NCBI GenBank assembly: GCA_036023115.1
Contig: JAYKKT010000037.1
Span: 3,161,501 to 3,225,500, forward strand
DNA from: Brasenia schreberi
Taxonomy: Eukaryota > Streptophyta > Magnoliopsida > Nymphaeales > Cabombaceae
Length of the DNA stretch: 64,000 nucleotides
Direction of reading: 5' to 3'
Part shown: in pieces, positions 11,471 to 24,137 of the stretch
Layout of the letters: each line of letters opens with the position of its first letter
Position numbering within the stretch: position 1 is the stretch's first letter
The notes under the pieces: generated by a model
Seen by the model: the letters and a program-made list of their open reading frames with translations, nothing else
Databases searched by the model: none
Told to the model about the DNA's origin: nothing
Made by a program: the position numbers and the translations under genes

Positions 11471-14410
11471 CAACAACTAAGCCTTTTCTCATACTAGATG
11501 GGGTCGGCTACATGGATTCTTTGTTTCCACATAACCCTAGCATGTGCCATGCTAGTAATTAACTCAATATAAACTAGATCATTCTTTATGATTTCTTTCC
11601 AACACTTTTGTGGTTGTCCTCTTCCTCTTTTAATATTTTCATAATCTAATTTTTCATATCTTCTTATGTGAGCATCCCCTAGTTATCTTTCTACATGTTC
11701 AAACCATCTTAAATAATTTCTCCTCATTTTATCTTCTATTGGTGCTACTACTAATTGATTTCTAATAACCTCATTATGTATACGGTCTTTCTTTGTGTGA
11801 CCATTCATCCATCTCATCTTCATTTCTACTGCGAACATCTTTTGCACATGTTGATGATTAACTGCCCAACACTCAAAACTATAAAACATAGCAGGTCTAA
11901 TTGTTGTTTTATAATATTTACCTTTTAACTTTAATAGTATCTTCTTACCACATAGAATACCTGATGCCCCTCTCTATTTTAACCAACCGTCATTAATTCT
12001 ATGTGTAACATCTCCTTCAATTTTCTATCACCTTAAAAAAATGATCCTAGGTATTTAAAATTTCCTTGTGGGCATAGTTCTAATTTCCTATTAACTTTTT
12101 TCTTAGACTAATCCACTAACACAATATCATCTATAAATAACATGCACCAAGGTACTTCATGTTGAATATGTTTTGTTAACTCATCAATGGCCAATATAAA
12201 TAAATATGGACTTAAAGTGGATACCTGATGTAACCCAATATTAATTTCAAAGGAGTTTGTCATTCCCTTATGAGTCCTCATACAAGTTTTTATACTATCA
12301 TACATGTCTTTTATAAGATTTATGTATGTCAATGGGATACCGTTATTTTTCAAGGTTCTACAAAGAACATCTCTTGACACCCTATCATAAGATTTTTTTA
12401 CATAAATAAATATCATGTGAACGTTTTTCTTTCTTTCTCTAAAATATTTCATAAAACATTTTAATAGGTTAATCACTTCAATAGTAGATCTACCGGGCAT
12501 GAATCTGAATTGGTTCTCTGTTATACTCGATATTTATCTTAACTTATGTTCGATAATTCTTTCTCATAATTTCATAGTATGGCTCATTAATTTGATACCT
12601 CGACAATTCGAACAATTCTAAATATCTTCTTTATTCTTATATATGAGTATAAGTGTACTCACTCTCTATTCCTCGAACATCTTTTTGGTTCTTAATATTT
12701 CATTAAATAGTCTTGTGAGCCAAGTGACCCAATCTCTCCTAGAATTTTCAATACTTGTATAAAAATATTGTTTGGTCCTACAAATTTACCAACCTTCATA
12801 TATTTAAGAGTCTCTTTGATTTCATTCTTTTGAATACACTGATAGAAATTACGGTTTATATACTTTTCTGATTTGGCTAACTCTCCTAAGCTAACACTAA
12901 TATATGTATTTTCATTAAAAAGCTTATAGAAATAATTTTTCATCTATTTTTTATATCATCATTCACTACTAAAATCTTCTCATCTACATCTTCGATGTAT
13001 TTAACAAAAGTAAAATCCTTAGTTTTCTTATCTCTAGCCTTAGCTATCCTAAAACCATCTATTTCACCTTTTTTGAGTTAAACTTTTTATATAAATCCTC
13101 TTAAATTTTGGTTTTTGCTTTACTAATGACCTTTTTCACTTCTTTATTTGCTTTCTTATAAGCTTCCACAGTTTGACTAGTTTTCTTAGCATAATGCAAT
13201 TTGTAACATGTCTTCTTTGCCTTGATTTTATCTTTCACCACTTCACTCCACCACCAAGCTTCATTTTGTATCGGTACGCCTCCTTTAGATATGCATAACA
13301 CATCTTTTAACAATTCTCTAATGTGTACATCTATATTGTTCCACTTAGAATTACCTTGCAATCTTTAAACATGATCTATCTTTTTTTCTGCAAAAATTAA
13401 TCAATTTATGTTTGTGATAAGCCACTCTTATAAATAATTAAATGTTCATCTCATTTTTTGAAAATTATAAGTGCTCTAAAGAAATCAAAAGCCATAGCAA
13501 AATTTAAAATCTCCCTACACTCATTTATATCCCCAAAACCATACTTTCCATAAATACCTTGATATCCTCGTGCATCTTTACCGACATGTCCATTTAAGTC
13601 TCCTCCTAAAACAATCATCTCCTTTTGTGGAATTATTTTAATTACCTTATCTAACACCTTTAAAAAAGCCTTCTTTAGACTATCTTTTAATCCTACTTAG
13701 GGTATATAAGCACAAACTATATTCAAAGCTTTTACTCCTAACACTAATTTCACCATCATAATTTGAGCATCATATCGCCGTATGTCTGCTAAACAATCCT
13801 TTAAATCTTTATTTATAATAATACCAACTCCATTATGAGCCTTTTCCTTTCTTGAGTACCATAATTTAAAACATATATTCTCAATCTCCTTTCCTTTTTC
13901 TCCAACCTACTTTATCTCTCTTAAACATAAAATATGAATTTTTCTCCGAATTATAGTATCTACCACCTCCATTAATTAACTAGTTAATGTTTTGATATTC
14001 AAGTACAAATACGAATCTTATTATCTAGTACTAGCTTTATTACACCTCCACGTCCGTCCATTCTGAAAATGTGGAGACTCTTGCTTTAACTTGTTCACTA
14101 CATTCAGACGATAATGTAGCAGGATTAACTTATTTACCTACACCTTTCCATGATGTAGGAAGCCTCTTTGCAATTGATTCACTACATCTGGGTGAAGATA
14201 TAGAGGCACTTACTTATTTTTTACTACATTTGGACTCTCCAATATGTTGGTAAGAGAGATCGTTCTAACGCAATGCTCATAATTTATATAATACATGGTA
14301 GATAAGTTTGACAAACTTTTATGTTGGTTGTCGGAAACCTAACGCAACACTCCTTTATCTATGCTTGAGACCGGCCATGCAAGGGTGATCTCTTACATTG
14401 GTGGAGTTTA
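11471..14410 (-). mobile_element. Near full-length, inactivated RTE-like LINE, copy L3
   Basis: Reading the - strand from 14410: a 5' region of repeated 'aatgtagtg' monomers (14260-14050), an apurinic-endonuclease (APE) segment (about 14030-13440, including 'LGGDLNGHVG' at 13657-13451), a linker, reverse transcriptase (13000-12100, with a degenerate 'FIDD' catalytic box at 12130-12110), the C-terminal block (11889-11683), and the family tail ending in CAA repeats on the + strand at 11471. Numerous frameshifts and stops interrupt it. Likely target duplications of 14 bp (12 of 14 identical) lie at 11457-11470 and 14411-14424, so the element appears complete at both ends. Confidence 0.9.
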
Positions 14411-14506
14411 TTATTACACGTATAATCCACATTATTACACTTATGGTCTTGAAAAATACTGATCAGACATGAGTAAGCAGTGTCAGAGGTGGCAAATCCA
14501 ATCACT

Positions 14507-14521
14507 TTATATATATATATA

Positions 14522-14577
<56 letters not shown>

Positions 14578-14590
14578 TATATATATATAG
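14507..14590. repeat. (AT)n microsatellite with 'cact' interruptions
   Basis: About 80 bp of AT dinucleotides, interrupted twice by 'cact'. It sits immediately upstream of the two-copy tandem unit at 14590-14890. Confidence 0.9.
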
Positions 14591-15090
14591 AGAGAGATTG
14601 ATTACTTTTTGAGCAATGAAAGATCTACAAATTATATCTAATTAATGGCCTAATTGAGGCAAGGCAGGTTATGAGTGTAACTACATAGAAATAGATGAGG
14701 GAAACGTGTGAGAAAAAAAAATCTATATATACATATATAAAGAGAGAGATTGATTACTTTTTGAGCAATGAAAGATCTGCAAACTATATCTAATTAATGG
14801 CCTAATGGAGCCAAGACAGTTTATGAGTGTAACTACATAGAAATAGATGAGAGGGAAATGTGTGAGAAAAAGAAATCCATGGATATCCATGATCTTATTT
14901 TTATAATTGGCTCGAATTGCTGTCAGGATTCCATCACGACTGGTGGTTTTGGAGGGCTAAGAACCAGTTTGATAGCAAAAAGCTACTACCATTCAAAACT
15001 GAGCCATATTTGTCTTCGTACAAAATAAATATTTGAAATCATCTAGTTGTTTCTTAATGGATGCCTAATGTTTAGTGGATACTCTCTCTC
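14590..15090. repeat. Dispersed repeat R (copy 1) with internal 152-bp duplication
   Basis: A unit beginning 'gagagagattgattactttt' at 14590 recurs 152 bp later (14742) at about 95 percent identity. The second unit continues through 'gctgtcaggattccatcacg' to a short CT run near 15085. The same unit, without the tandem duplication, occurs at 21405-21711. In both places it lies between an AT microsatellite and a CT microsatellite, so the dispersed unit probably includes both simple repeats. No coding content. Confidence 0.75.
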
Positions 15091-15232
15091 TCATGAATGG
15101 TAAATTACGCCCAGAAAACAATCAAACCAAACCAAAGTTTTATACTAAGAGAGGTGAACTACAGGGAATCTCATTCGCCTAGCTATGACAATTTCTACCC
15201 ACTCTGTGGATGCCCACCCCGTCCATGTGGGG

Positions 15233-17326
15233 TGAATTGTCACACCCACTCGGGTCACGACCACGACCCGGCTCTAACCGGTGCCACGTGGCCGCTTCTC
15301 GCATGGGCGTGATGGTGAGCAGTAACCAAATACAATACTAATTTAATTCAAACTCAATGAAATATCTAACTGAAATAAATATTCATATCGAAGTTTTAAA
15401 CAACACGTTCAAAATGATGTAGGGAGCACCTAACAATAGCCCCGAATAACAAGATGTTATAAATCATTTAATATTTATCATACAATCTAAAATAAAAATG
15501 TAGCTCTATCCAACTCCTACTCTTCTCCGTGTGTCTTCGAAGTGCTAGCTTAAGGATGAGCTGTAAAACAATGGGGTGAGGTCCTATACACAACTCAGTA
15601 GGGATGTTAAACATCTTTAAACAGAAATTATTCTAAAAGTATGCATAATTTCACAATCATTTCATAACAAGCATAGTTACCTTTAAATCATGATCTCAAA
15701 TTCATACGCACACACGCACACATTATTAGTTACGATAATTACAGCCCATACTATGTCTTCCCTAAAAGCCACAGGAGTCGTCCGGCCCTCCCTAACATGA
15801 CCTCGGTAACCTTATCCACAACGATAACTACGTCGACTCTCATGGCAGAGTGCTCACACCCTGTATTTGCCCTAAGCCGGATCGCCCGAGGGACCTATAA
15901 GTCTCTAGAGACCCTACACAACCTACACAAGTATGACTCATTTATTCACACATCATCACATTTCTAAAACTAATTACAGTTCATCACATTCACAAATCAT
16001 ATCCAGATCCACGAATATCTAAAACCAAATTCATACAACATTTAAATACCATGTTCATACAACACATGCATATCAAAACATGCTCTTTATCAATCAATGT
16101 CATAAACATGTTTTATTTGAAAAACATATCAAATAACCCATAATTACGAATAACATTTCATAAACATCAATAAAATATTTATCAATCATGTACATTTAAA
16201 TCTATCTAAAACAAGTAAAATCACTTCTAGCATGGTTCTATAAAAGAATGCATAACCCCATACCTAAAGGAGCGTTAGGATCCAGTCCCCAAGCTGCTGG
16301 GCCACTCTTATCACCACCAAATCCTCCAATTTTAATCTCTAAACAATTACAAATAATTAAAATATTAAGATATATTTAACTACGAGTCTAACGCAAAAAA
16401 ATGTATCTAAATCAGATCCTAAATGACCCTAGAATCACCCAAGATCCAATCTAGATCTGTTTAAGCTATCCGAAATCCAAACTGATACCGAGATCCATAT
16501 CATATCCAAATTGAGTGACATAGTAGGTAGCCTGTGCAACTGTGTCAACATAGAACCTATAACTACTGACACGGGTCTTGTTTCTAACCCAAAAACCCAT
16601 TTCAAGACACGACCCAAACTTTACCCGTTTTCGACACAAAACCAGACACAGAACCTTTTTGATATAGAACTGGTTCTTAACATGCGATACGAGGACACGA
16701 CATGAATCAGTATTGGTTCATAATATTTTAGACATGACACATTGTGTTAGACACGATATGACATGAACACGAGGGACACACCCAAAAGGGCCGGTTCCCA
16801 TAGTTTTTCGGCATCGATTTCGTCGGCTTCCAGCAACGATTAAGGTTGGCAAAGGTATCCCCCTCTTCCTCTACCTCTCCTCTTTCTATCACGGCCAAGA
16901 ACAACCACCAACAGTGTTATTTCGCCGAAAAATGGAAGTGAAAAGAAAAAGTTTTAAAAAATGAAAAATCCGACGAATCATAACCGTTTCCCTGCCAAAT
17001 CGACACCCTCAACTTACCCAACCTGCCAAAACACTTAGTTCTACCTCAAACCTTCGATCCAAGCCCAAAACGATGATTTTCAACAAGTTTTTCATTAAGA
17101 ATCGGAAAAAAAATGAAAATCTGAAAAATAGGTGAACTCACCGGATTCCGACCGATTCTTCCACATTTTCCGGCTTGTCCGATGCTGCCCCAACATTCAC
17201 TATGAAGGCCACTTTTAAAGGTCATTCCTATCTAAAACGGCTGTATAGGTGTTACTGCACAACCTTATAATCGTTACTGCAATGGTTGTGTAGGTCTGTG
17301 TAGTAACGCTTGGGCGTTACATGAAT
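15233..17326 (-). mobile_element. Solo Gypsy LTR (LTR-A) with TGAAT target duplication
   Basis: The LTR proper is 15238-17321 (2084 bp). Its + strand text starts TGTCACACCC and ends CGTTACA, so in - orientation it has canonical TG...CA ends. Perfect 5-bp direct repeats 'tgaat' flank it at 15233-15237 and 17322-17326. No internal gag-pol sequence adjoins, so it is a solo LTR left by LTR-LTR recombination. It is homologous to 24138-26208 and, inverted, to 35136-37045. A palindromic G-box GCCACGTGGC lies at 15283-15292. Confidence 0.93.
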
Positions 17327-18861
17327 TCTAAGGAAAAAAAACTCGCCCGACTGTGGCATGGGGCAAGAGAGAAAGACTAGTTGGCGGAGTGGGGTGGAGT
17401 CGGGTTTAAGGTAAACCCTTCCTGCCCTCGGTATATATATAGTATTTTATATATTTATACATATGTATTTAGATATATATTTATATAATATAGCTATATA
17501 GATACATAACAATGTTTAGCTTAATAATATAAAATATCGTTAAAATTTGTATTTTATATAAAATATAAAATTATTTAAAAAATTTATTTGTATACGTTGA
17601 AGTGCGATAAGACATGGCGGGGCTGGATTGCAATAAAGAGGTGAAGGGTGATTGCGGGTTTGTTCCTCCAGACCAGCAGGACAGGGGCGGGCTAGGCACA
17701 TACAGGAATTTTAGGGCGGGTGGAGTGAAAACCCGTTGCCATCCGTAGTCATAGCGTCTTGAACTCCAAAAGCAAATTCTTGTCTTTGAGTTAAATAAGA
17801 TCATAACGAAATAGCAGTTGCCTAGATGACATATACAACATGACAAACACTGATGTCAAATTTGGATCCGCGCATGAGCGAAAAAAGATGTGGGTAGGAA
17901 AGACTTATGAAAAATGTCTTCAAGAAGACTGGCCAACGTTACCACACTCGATAATGACAAATAGCAAGTGGAGGATGAATTAATGCATTAACAGACAATA
18001 GACTACTAAGAGAAAGGAAGTTCGTGAAGAGGGATCCCAAACTTCAGAATGAAAAATCAATAATGTTCAAGTTTTCTTTCTTTTTTAGTTGTATCTTGCT
18101 TTCATCTTGATCGTAGCTATAAAAATATTATTTTCCTTCCAAATGTATTTCTATACTGTTTGTTCATCACATTCAACTTTGTGAAATCATACTTAATCCA
18201 TCCTTTTAAGCCCAATTTACTGACGAGGAGGATTGATGAATCTGCAATAGCCTGATCCTTAAACAAAGCGTCTTGGTTTTGCAAGATCGGCAAATTGTGT
18301 TGCTAGCATAAATTATTGATTAGGGTAAAAGTCATTGGAAACACCAATTGCGTTTCTTGGCATGCTCACGAACCCTTTTGTACTTAAGGAGTGCTAATAA
18401 TAAGTGCTCTAAAATGTATATGAAGATGCAACTTTTACAATTTTTAACTTATCATATATTTAAGAAAAATCGAACTTAAACTACATATACGTTGTATTTT
18501 GTTTGACATAATCGATCACATGATTTTTTTTAGGTTACAGTGAGGAGGCCTAAGTCAAGAATGCATGTCCTAGGTATCAAACTCATGGCTTAAACCTTGT
18601 GAGTCGAGTACCCTAGCCAGGTGAGTGATGACTCTTAGTGCATCTATCGCTTGATATCATTGACCATATAAATGTGTTCTAATAGGATTATTTACTGACG
18701 AGTATTAATTGTCATGGCCATTAGTGGAATTCCTTGAACGTGATAAATTTTTTTGAAAGAGGCTCAAGTACTGATGCTCTTTCGTCCATTCTAATCTCGT
18801 TACTTGACTAGCTCACTCCACTTCTCTTATTGATACAGGCACGAAATTGAGCTTCAAAAAG
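17327..18861. other. Intergenic DNA, no gene supported
   Basis: About 1.5 kb. 17430-17580 is AT-rich. The 91-residue open frame on the - strand at 17571-17846 lies in a GC-richer patch (17590-17760) resembling dispersed repeats. No splice-bounded coding segments, RNA genes or terminal repeats recognised. Confidence 0.4.
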
Positions 18862-19007
18862 AAGTTAGAATGGCACCCAGAGCATTAGCTCAACGGCAGG
18901 GAGCTCTGGCACCATTGCTGTTGGTGGAGAGCTCGACTCCTAGGGGTTCCATGCATGGGTGTGTGTTAGGCTTCGGCCTCCTCTTGTAACCCCAAAAAAG
19001 TTAGAAT
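18862..19007 (+). mobile_element. tRNA-derived SINE, copy S1, with 10-bp TSD
   Basis: The element (18872-18997) has a pol III A-box-like start ('ttagctcaacggcaggg') and a B-box-like motif ('gagctcgactc') spaced as in a tRNA, then a conserved 'ttaggcttcggcctcctctt' tail and a short A-run. Perfect 10-bp direct repeats 'aagttagaat' flank it (18862-18871 and 18998-19007). It is the best-defined of at least six related copies in the window. No amino-acid-accepting tRNA is encoded. Confidence 0.9.
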
Positions 19008-19165
19008 ATAATTAAAATGAGCAATATATTCAAGTTAAAACAGATGATTGGTGAACAAGTTTACAGCACACAAGAACCTTTCTTATATTTACATGCATGG
19101 GGAGAACAGCTGTTTTGTACATATCCTACTGCATCATATTTGGTTTCAAAGTATTCTCCTTTGAT

Positions 19166-19264
19166 CACCCAAGGCGTTGGCTCAACGGCAGGGCGCTTTC
19201 ACACCATTGCGGCAAGTAGGGAGTTCGACTCTCATAGGGTGCATGTTAGCTTTAACAAAAAAAG
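19166..19264 (+). mobile_element. tRNA-derived SINE, copy S2
   Basis: Homologous to S1 from 'cacccaaggcgttggctcaa' through the B-box 'ggagttcgactctca' to a poly-A run at 19256-19263. It lacks the 'cttcggcctcctc' tail segment present in S1. It lies only ~170 bp from S1 in the same orientation, as an independent insertion or a diverged duplicate. Confidence 0.8.
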
Positions 19265-20030
19265 AACTCGAAGATGACTACAAGACCAATTCGTACAGTA
19301 CAGACTGTGAGCCCCTTGTTGCTTATTGGAAAGGTCTCTCTCACATACACACGAGGGCACACAGACACCTCTCAATTTTTAAATGTGGTGATGGGTCTCA
19401 TCACAAGGCTGAAGAGAACACCCTGCTTTCTGATTTCGCATTGGCTGCAATCAGTCTCCCTTTTGGGTGTTCTGAGGGAAAGATTGCTGGGGTCAGCTTT
19501 TGAAAATGCTAGATTATCTCCAAATGGCGTCGGTTTCCCAGTGTTACGGCAATATTCAACGAAGTAATTGCCTAGTAATCAACCACTTTCAGCATTTTCA
19601 AGCTACTTTTGTCAGTTCCGTTCTTTGAGAGCCAAACCATGCATCGGTTAGCCTCCCTCTTGTTGATCTCCATCAATTTGAGAGTCAAAAACTGCATGGG
19701 GGAGGCTTCCTTTCCTCTTAGTTCAAATTCATAGCAAAGTCAAGCAGCTTGCATTAAGTTGGTGGATACCATCAAAACTAGGTTTGGTCCAACTCTATCC
19801 TTTGACTAAATACAGATAAGATGGTTTCCAATGGAGTCTTTGTTCATATTCCTTTTCCCACTTTTGGACGGTCTGCATCTTGCAAATTCGTGAAGCATTT
19901 GACTTCATTCATATACAGTACGAATGGCTTCATGTCAATTGCACGTGATGTGTGAAAGTGATTGGAATCATCGTATTTGGTAGGTTTTGAAAATAGGCTA
20001 CTTAGAAATTTGGAACTTCTCATCGATCAT
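19265..20030. other. Unassigned DNA with overlapping open frames
   Basis: Two overlapping + frames stay open from about 19270 to 19567, but their products show no recognisable motif and one starts inside the SINE. I see no promoter, splice structure or family resemblance and do not call a gene. Confidence 0.35.
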
Positions 20031-20975
20031 TTAATCACCGCAATTTAAAGTTGACAAACATACATTGTGAAGTTCAAAAGCTGCCTTGAGGCAGGCCAGT
20101 CCACAGAGAATGTGCCCTCCCTTGGCTCGATTTGTGCCAGAGACGTCGGTGTGAACGTATGCATACTTGTTAGGTGGAGAGAATAGCTTGCATGTACTCC
20201 ATAGCGATTCTTCTAGCATTCAATCCGCTAGCTGGCAACGAGAGAGAGATATAAACCATACTGGTCAAAGAGGAAACCAACGAAAGAAAGCATGTTCCAT
20301 TGGCTTCCGACTACCGATTTCAGTATTAAAAATGCCTGAAATTTCTCAAGGAATCCAGTCTAAAATATATAAATCTAGTTTGTCTTCGAAGAACTTTCGA
20401 AAGGGGTGCTCTGCCGATGATTTTGTATTACAAAATTACTAAAACAACATCACAAATCAGACTCAAAGCTAACTACCTAATTTTGTGCACGACGTTCAAT
20501 AAAATAAAAGCAGGGTTGGCTTGATGCCTACCAAGCATAACTCTTAGCTTCCAAAATTTTACATAGAAAATTTGGCAGTTGAACAGAAATTGCATATTGA
20601 AGGGGGCCACTCTAAATAACCAAATTTTAGTGCAGTGCTTTTCCGATGTTTGAGAACCAGTGCTTCAGTAGCGGATATACATTGAGGTGAGTACCTGAAA
20701 TTCGAAAAGGCAATGAAAAAGTTACAGGACATGATCGAATCGATGGTTATCATACATTGTTTGCCCCCTCCTACATGGTCGAACAGGCAGTTCGTCTCAC
20801 CCTACATAAAATTCTAGATCCGCCATATCTTACTTATCCAGAATGCTCTGGCAAAAAGATGTTCAAATTTTCACTAGTGGGTCTTCCCATAACTGAAACC
20901 AGAAGCGCCTTGAAACCCAGAACCGAAACCGGAGTTGTCTAACCTATGGCAATAGTGTGGTCTATTAACATCATC
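20031..20975 (-). other. Possible relic exons of an unrecognised gene
   Basis: Three exon-like segments occur on the - strand. At 20975-20874, acceptor 'tttcttttctag' is followed by an open segment ending 'GFQGASGFSYGKTH' stop. Near 20698-20632, acceptor 'tttcgaatttcag' leads into 'HLNVYPLLKHWFSNIGKALH' stop. At 20219-20093 a segment containing 'SPPNKYAYVHTDVSGTNRAK' ends at a GTATGT donor. Each carries its own stop or mismatched phase, so they do not join into one transcript. They may be remnants of one or more dead genes, or chance. Confidence 0.2.
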
Positions 20976-21288
20976 CTAGAAAAGAAAAATTAAATCCGTG
21001 ATTGATGGAAACACTGTTCATCAAATAATCGAAGAATATATTTAGAACCACATGTCAAATAACAAACTAAAAATGCGTGCAAAAGATTGTTACAAATTTA
21101 TGTTTTGATCGCCATAAAACTCTTAATTGCACTCTTCTTATATTTAAAGAAATGTTTCACATGCACTCGCCAAGCTGCTATCAATCATGAGATTTTTGAA
21201 GACCTTAAGATGATTCACGACATGCTTTATTCAAACAAATCTTCATCGATTAACGGTTGGTGCTGCACGTGAGTCTTATTTTGGACGA

Positions 21289-21399
<111 letters not shown>

Positions 21400-21404
21400 G
21401 GATT

Positions 21405-21706
21405 ACAATTTGGAGCAATGAAACGTCCGTAAACTCTATCTAATTATTTATTTAAACGAGCCAGGATTTGTTATGAACCAAACTACCACAGAAATAGATA
21501 CCAGGGAGACGTGTGAGAAATATTAATCGATAAATAGGATATTATTCTTATAGTTGGCTCGAAGTGCTGTCAGGATTCCATGGCGACTAATGGTTTTAGA
21601 AAGCTAAGAACTAGTTGGACAGAAAAAAGGCGACCCCCAAAACCAAGCCTTATCTGTCTCCTATAGAATAATTATCTGAGAATACATTTAGTTGTTTCTT
21701 AATGCA

Positions 21707-21710
<4 letters not shown>
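21405..21710. repeat. Dispersed repeat R (copy 2)
   Basis: Aligns with 14615-15075 at roughly 80 percent, sharing 'gagcaatgaaa', 'ttggctcga', 'gctgtcaggattccat', and 'tagttgtttcttaatg' in the same order. It has a single unit where copy 1 has two, and is bounded by (TA)n upstream and (CT)n downstream. Confidence 0.75.

Positions 21711-21767
<57 letters not shown>
21711..21767. repeat. (CT)n microsatellite, about 28 units
   Basis: An uninterrupted CT array directly following repeat R copy 2. The overlapping Ser-Leu open frame is an artefact. Confidence 0.95.
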
Positions 21768-21768
<1 letters not shown>

Positions 21769-21916
21769 GAACCGGCTGGATCCTCATTCAAGGCAAACCG
21801 GAAGCAGCCATGTCTATGTCCATGAGAGAAGTGTCATAGTCTCAGATTTCTGGCTGGGTGTCTTGAGCTTCAAACCAAACCTGATTTGTTTTTTTTCGGG
21901 TTAGCAACTAGAACTG

Positions 21917-24137
21917 AACTCCACCCATGTAAGGGATCACCTTGCATGGCCGGTCCCAAGCCCGGATAAAGGAGGAAGGTTGTGTTAGGCTTCCGATGAC
22001 CAACGTAAAATTGTCGGATTTTTATACTATAGATTACACAAATTATGAGCATTCTTTGGGGAGTTTCTACCTAGCGATGCGTTGCATAGCCCGAATGTAG
22101 TGAAAAGTAAATAAAGGTCACTATATTTTCATCTAGATGTAGTGAATAAATTGCAGAGAGGGTTCTCACATCATGAACGGGTGTGGGTAAAGAAGTTAGT
22201 CCCACTATATTGGTGCCCGAATGTAGTGAATAAATTACATAAAGGGTCCCCGTATTTTCAATATGGATAGATGGAGGGGTAAGGAAGCTAGTCCTCGATA
22301 ATAGGATTCATATTGGTTTTTGAAATATCAAAACATTTTTCGATAAGCTAATGGAGGTGGTAGATACTATGATTCGAACAAAGATTTATATTTTATGCTT
22401 ACAAGAGACAAAGTTAGTTGGAGAAAAAGCAAAAGAGATTGAAGATAAAGGTTTTAAATTATAGTACTGAGGTAAGTAAAAGGCTCAAAACAAAGTTGGT
22501 GTTATCATAAATAAAGATTTAAACAATAATGTAGTAGGCATACAATGATATGGGGACCGAATCATGAAATTGAAATTACTTTTAGGAGCAAAGATTTTGA
22601 ATATAGTTTGTGCCTACGCACCCCAAGTAGGACTAGAAGATAGTATAAAGACGGCTTTTTGGGAAGAGTTAGATAAGGTGATTCAAAGAATTCCACAAAG
22701 GGAGATGATTTGTTTAGGAGGAGACTTAAATAGACACATCGGTAAAGAGACATTAGGATATCAAGGTATTTATGGAAATTTTGGTTTTGGGGATATAAAT
22801 GAGGAAGGTAGAAGATTTTAAATTTTGCTATGGCATTTGATCTCTTTATACTTAATACAATCTTCAAAAAATGAGATGAACATTTAATTACTTATAAGAG
22901 TGGCTTATCACAAACACAAATTGATTACTTTATTTGTAGAAAAAAAGATAGAGTTTGTTGTAAAGATTGCAAGGTAATTACAAGATAAAGCTTAACCATC
23001 CAACATCAACTTTTAATTATAGATTTACAAATAAAAAATGATCAAAGAAGAAAAAAGTGCATCGAGCTATTCAGACTAAATGGTGGAACCTCAAAAGCGA
23101 GAAAGAAGATATATTTAAACATAAAGTCCTTCAAGGAGATGCTTGGAATTATTTTGGTACACCTTGTGATATGTGGAATAATATGACTATACATATTAGG
23201 AAAGTGGGGAAAGATATGTTAGATGAATCTAAGGGAAGTGTACGGCACAAAAAGAAGCTTGATGGTGGAGTGAAGTAGTGCAAAATAAAATCAAGGCAAA
23301 GAGGGCATGTTGCAAATTATATTATTTTAAGAAAACTAGTGAAACTTTAGAGGTTTATAAGAAAATAAAGAATGAAGCAAAAAATGCCGTCAGTGAAGCG
23401 AAAACTAAAATTTGGGAGGATTTATATAAAAAACTCAAGTCAAAAAAGGGTGAAAGAGATATTTTTAGGATAAATAGAGCTAGAGATAAGAAAACTAAAG
23501 ATCTTAATTCTGTTAGATGCATTAAAGATGATGATGAAAAAATTCTAGTGGCAAATGATGATATAAGAAATATATAGAAAAACTATTTTTATAAGTTTTT
23601 TAATGAAAATAAAGATGTTTGTATTAGCTTAGGAGAGTTAGCCAAATCAGAAAAGTATATAAACTATATGTATTCAAAAGAATGAAGTCAAAGAGGCTCT
23701 TAAACATATGAAGGGTGGTAAATCGGTAGGACTAGACAATATTCCCATAGAAGTTTAGAAAATACTAGGAGAAATAAGAATCACTTAGTTTACATGACTA
23801 TTTAATGAAATATAGAGAAACCAAAAGATTCTAGAGGAATGAAGAGCGAGTACACTTATACCCATATATAAGAACAAGGGAGACATTCAAAATTGTGTGA
23901 ATTATCGAGGTATCAAGTTAATGAGCCATACTATGAAATTGTTGAAAAGAATAATCGAACGTAGCTTAAGACAAGTATCGAGTATAATAGAGAACCAATT
24001 TGGATTCATGTCAGGCATATCTACAGTTGAAGCGATTCACATTTTGAGATGTCTTATAGAATATTTTAGAGCAAAAAAGAAATACCTTCATATGATATTT
24101 AATGATATAGAAAAAACTTACGATAAGGTACCTAGGG
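21917..24137 (+). mobile_element. RTE-like LINE copy L4, interrupted by Gypsy LTR
   Basis: Begins with the family 5' end ('actccacccatgtaagggat') and has three ~85-bp 5' monomers containing 'gaatgtagtgaataaatt'. An APE endonuclease follows (22290-22870, with 'CAYAPQVGLEDS' and a 'GGDLNRH' box), then a lysine-rich linker, and reverse transcriptase up to the 'FNDIEKTYDKVPR' motif at 24137. There it is cut by LTR-B. The rest of the LINE is not found on the far side. Stops are frequent, many replacing tryptophan codons (for example 22462-22464), and frames shift, so it is inactive. Confidence 0.92.

Noticed and set aside
18872..18920. tRNA gene
   Set aside because: A and B boxes are present but the cloverleaf stems and anticodon arm are not maintained; multiple copies with tails and target duplications show it is a SINE.
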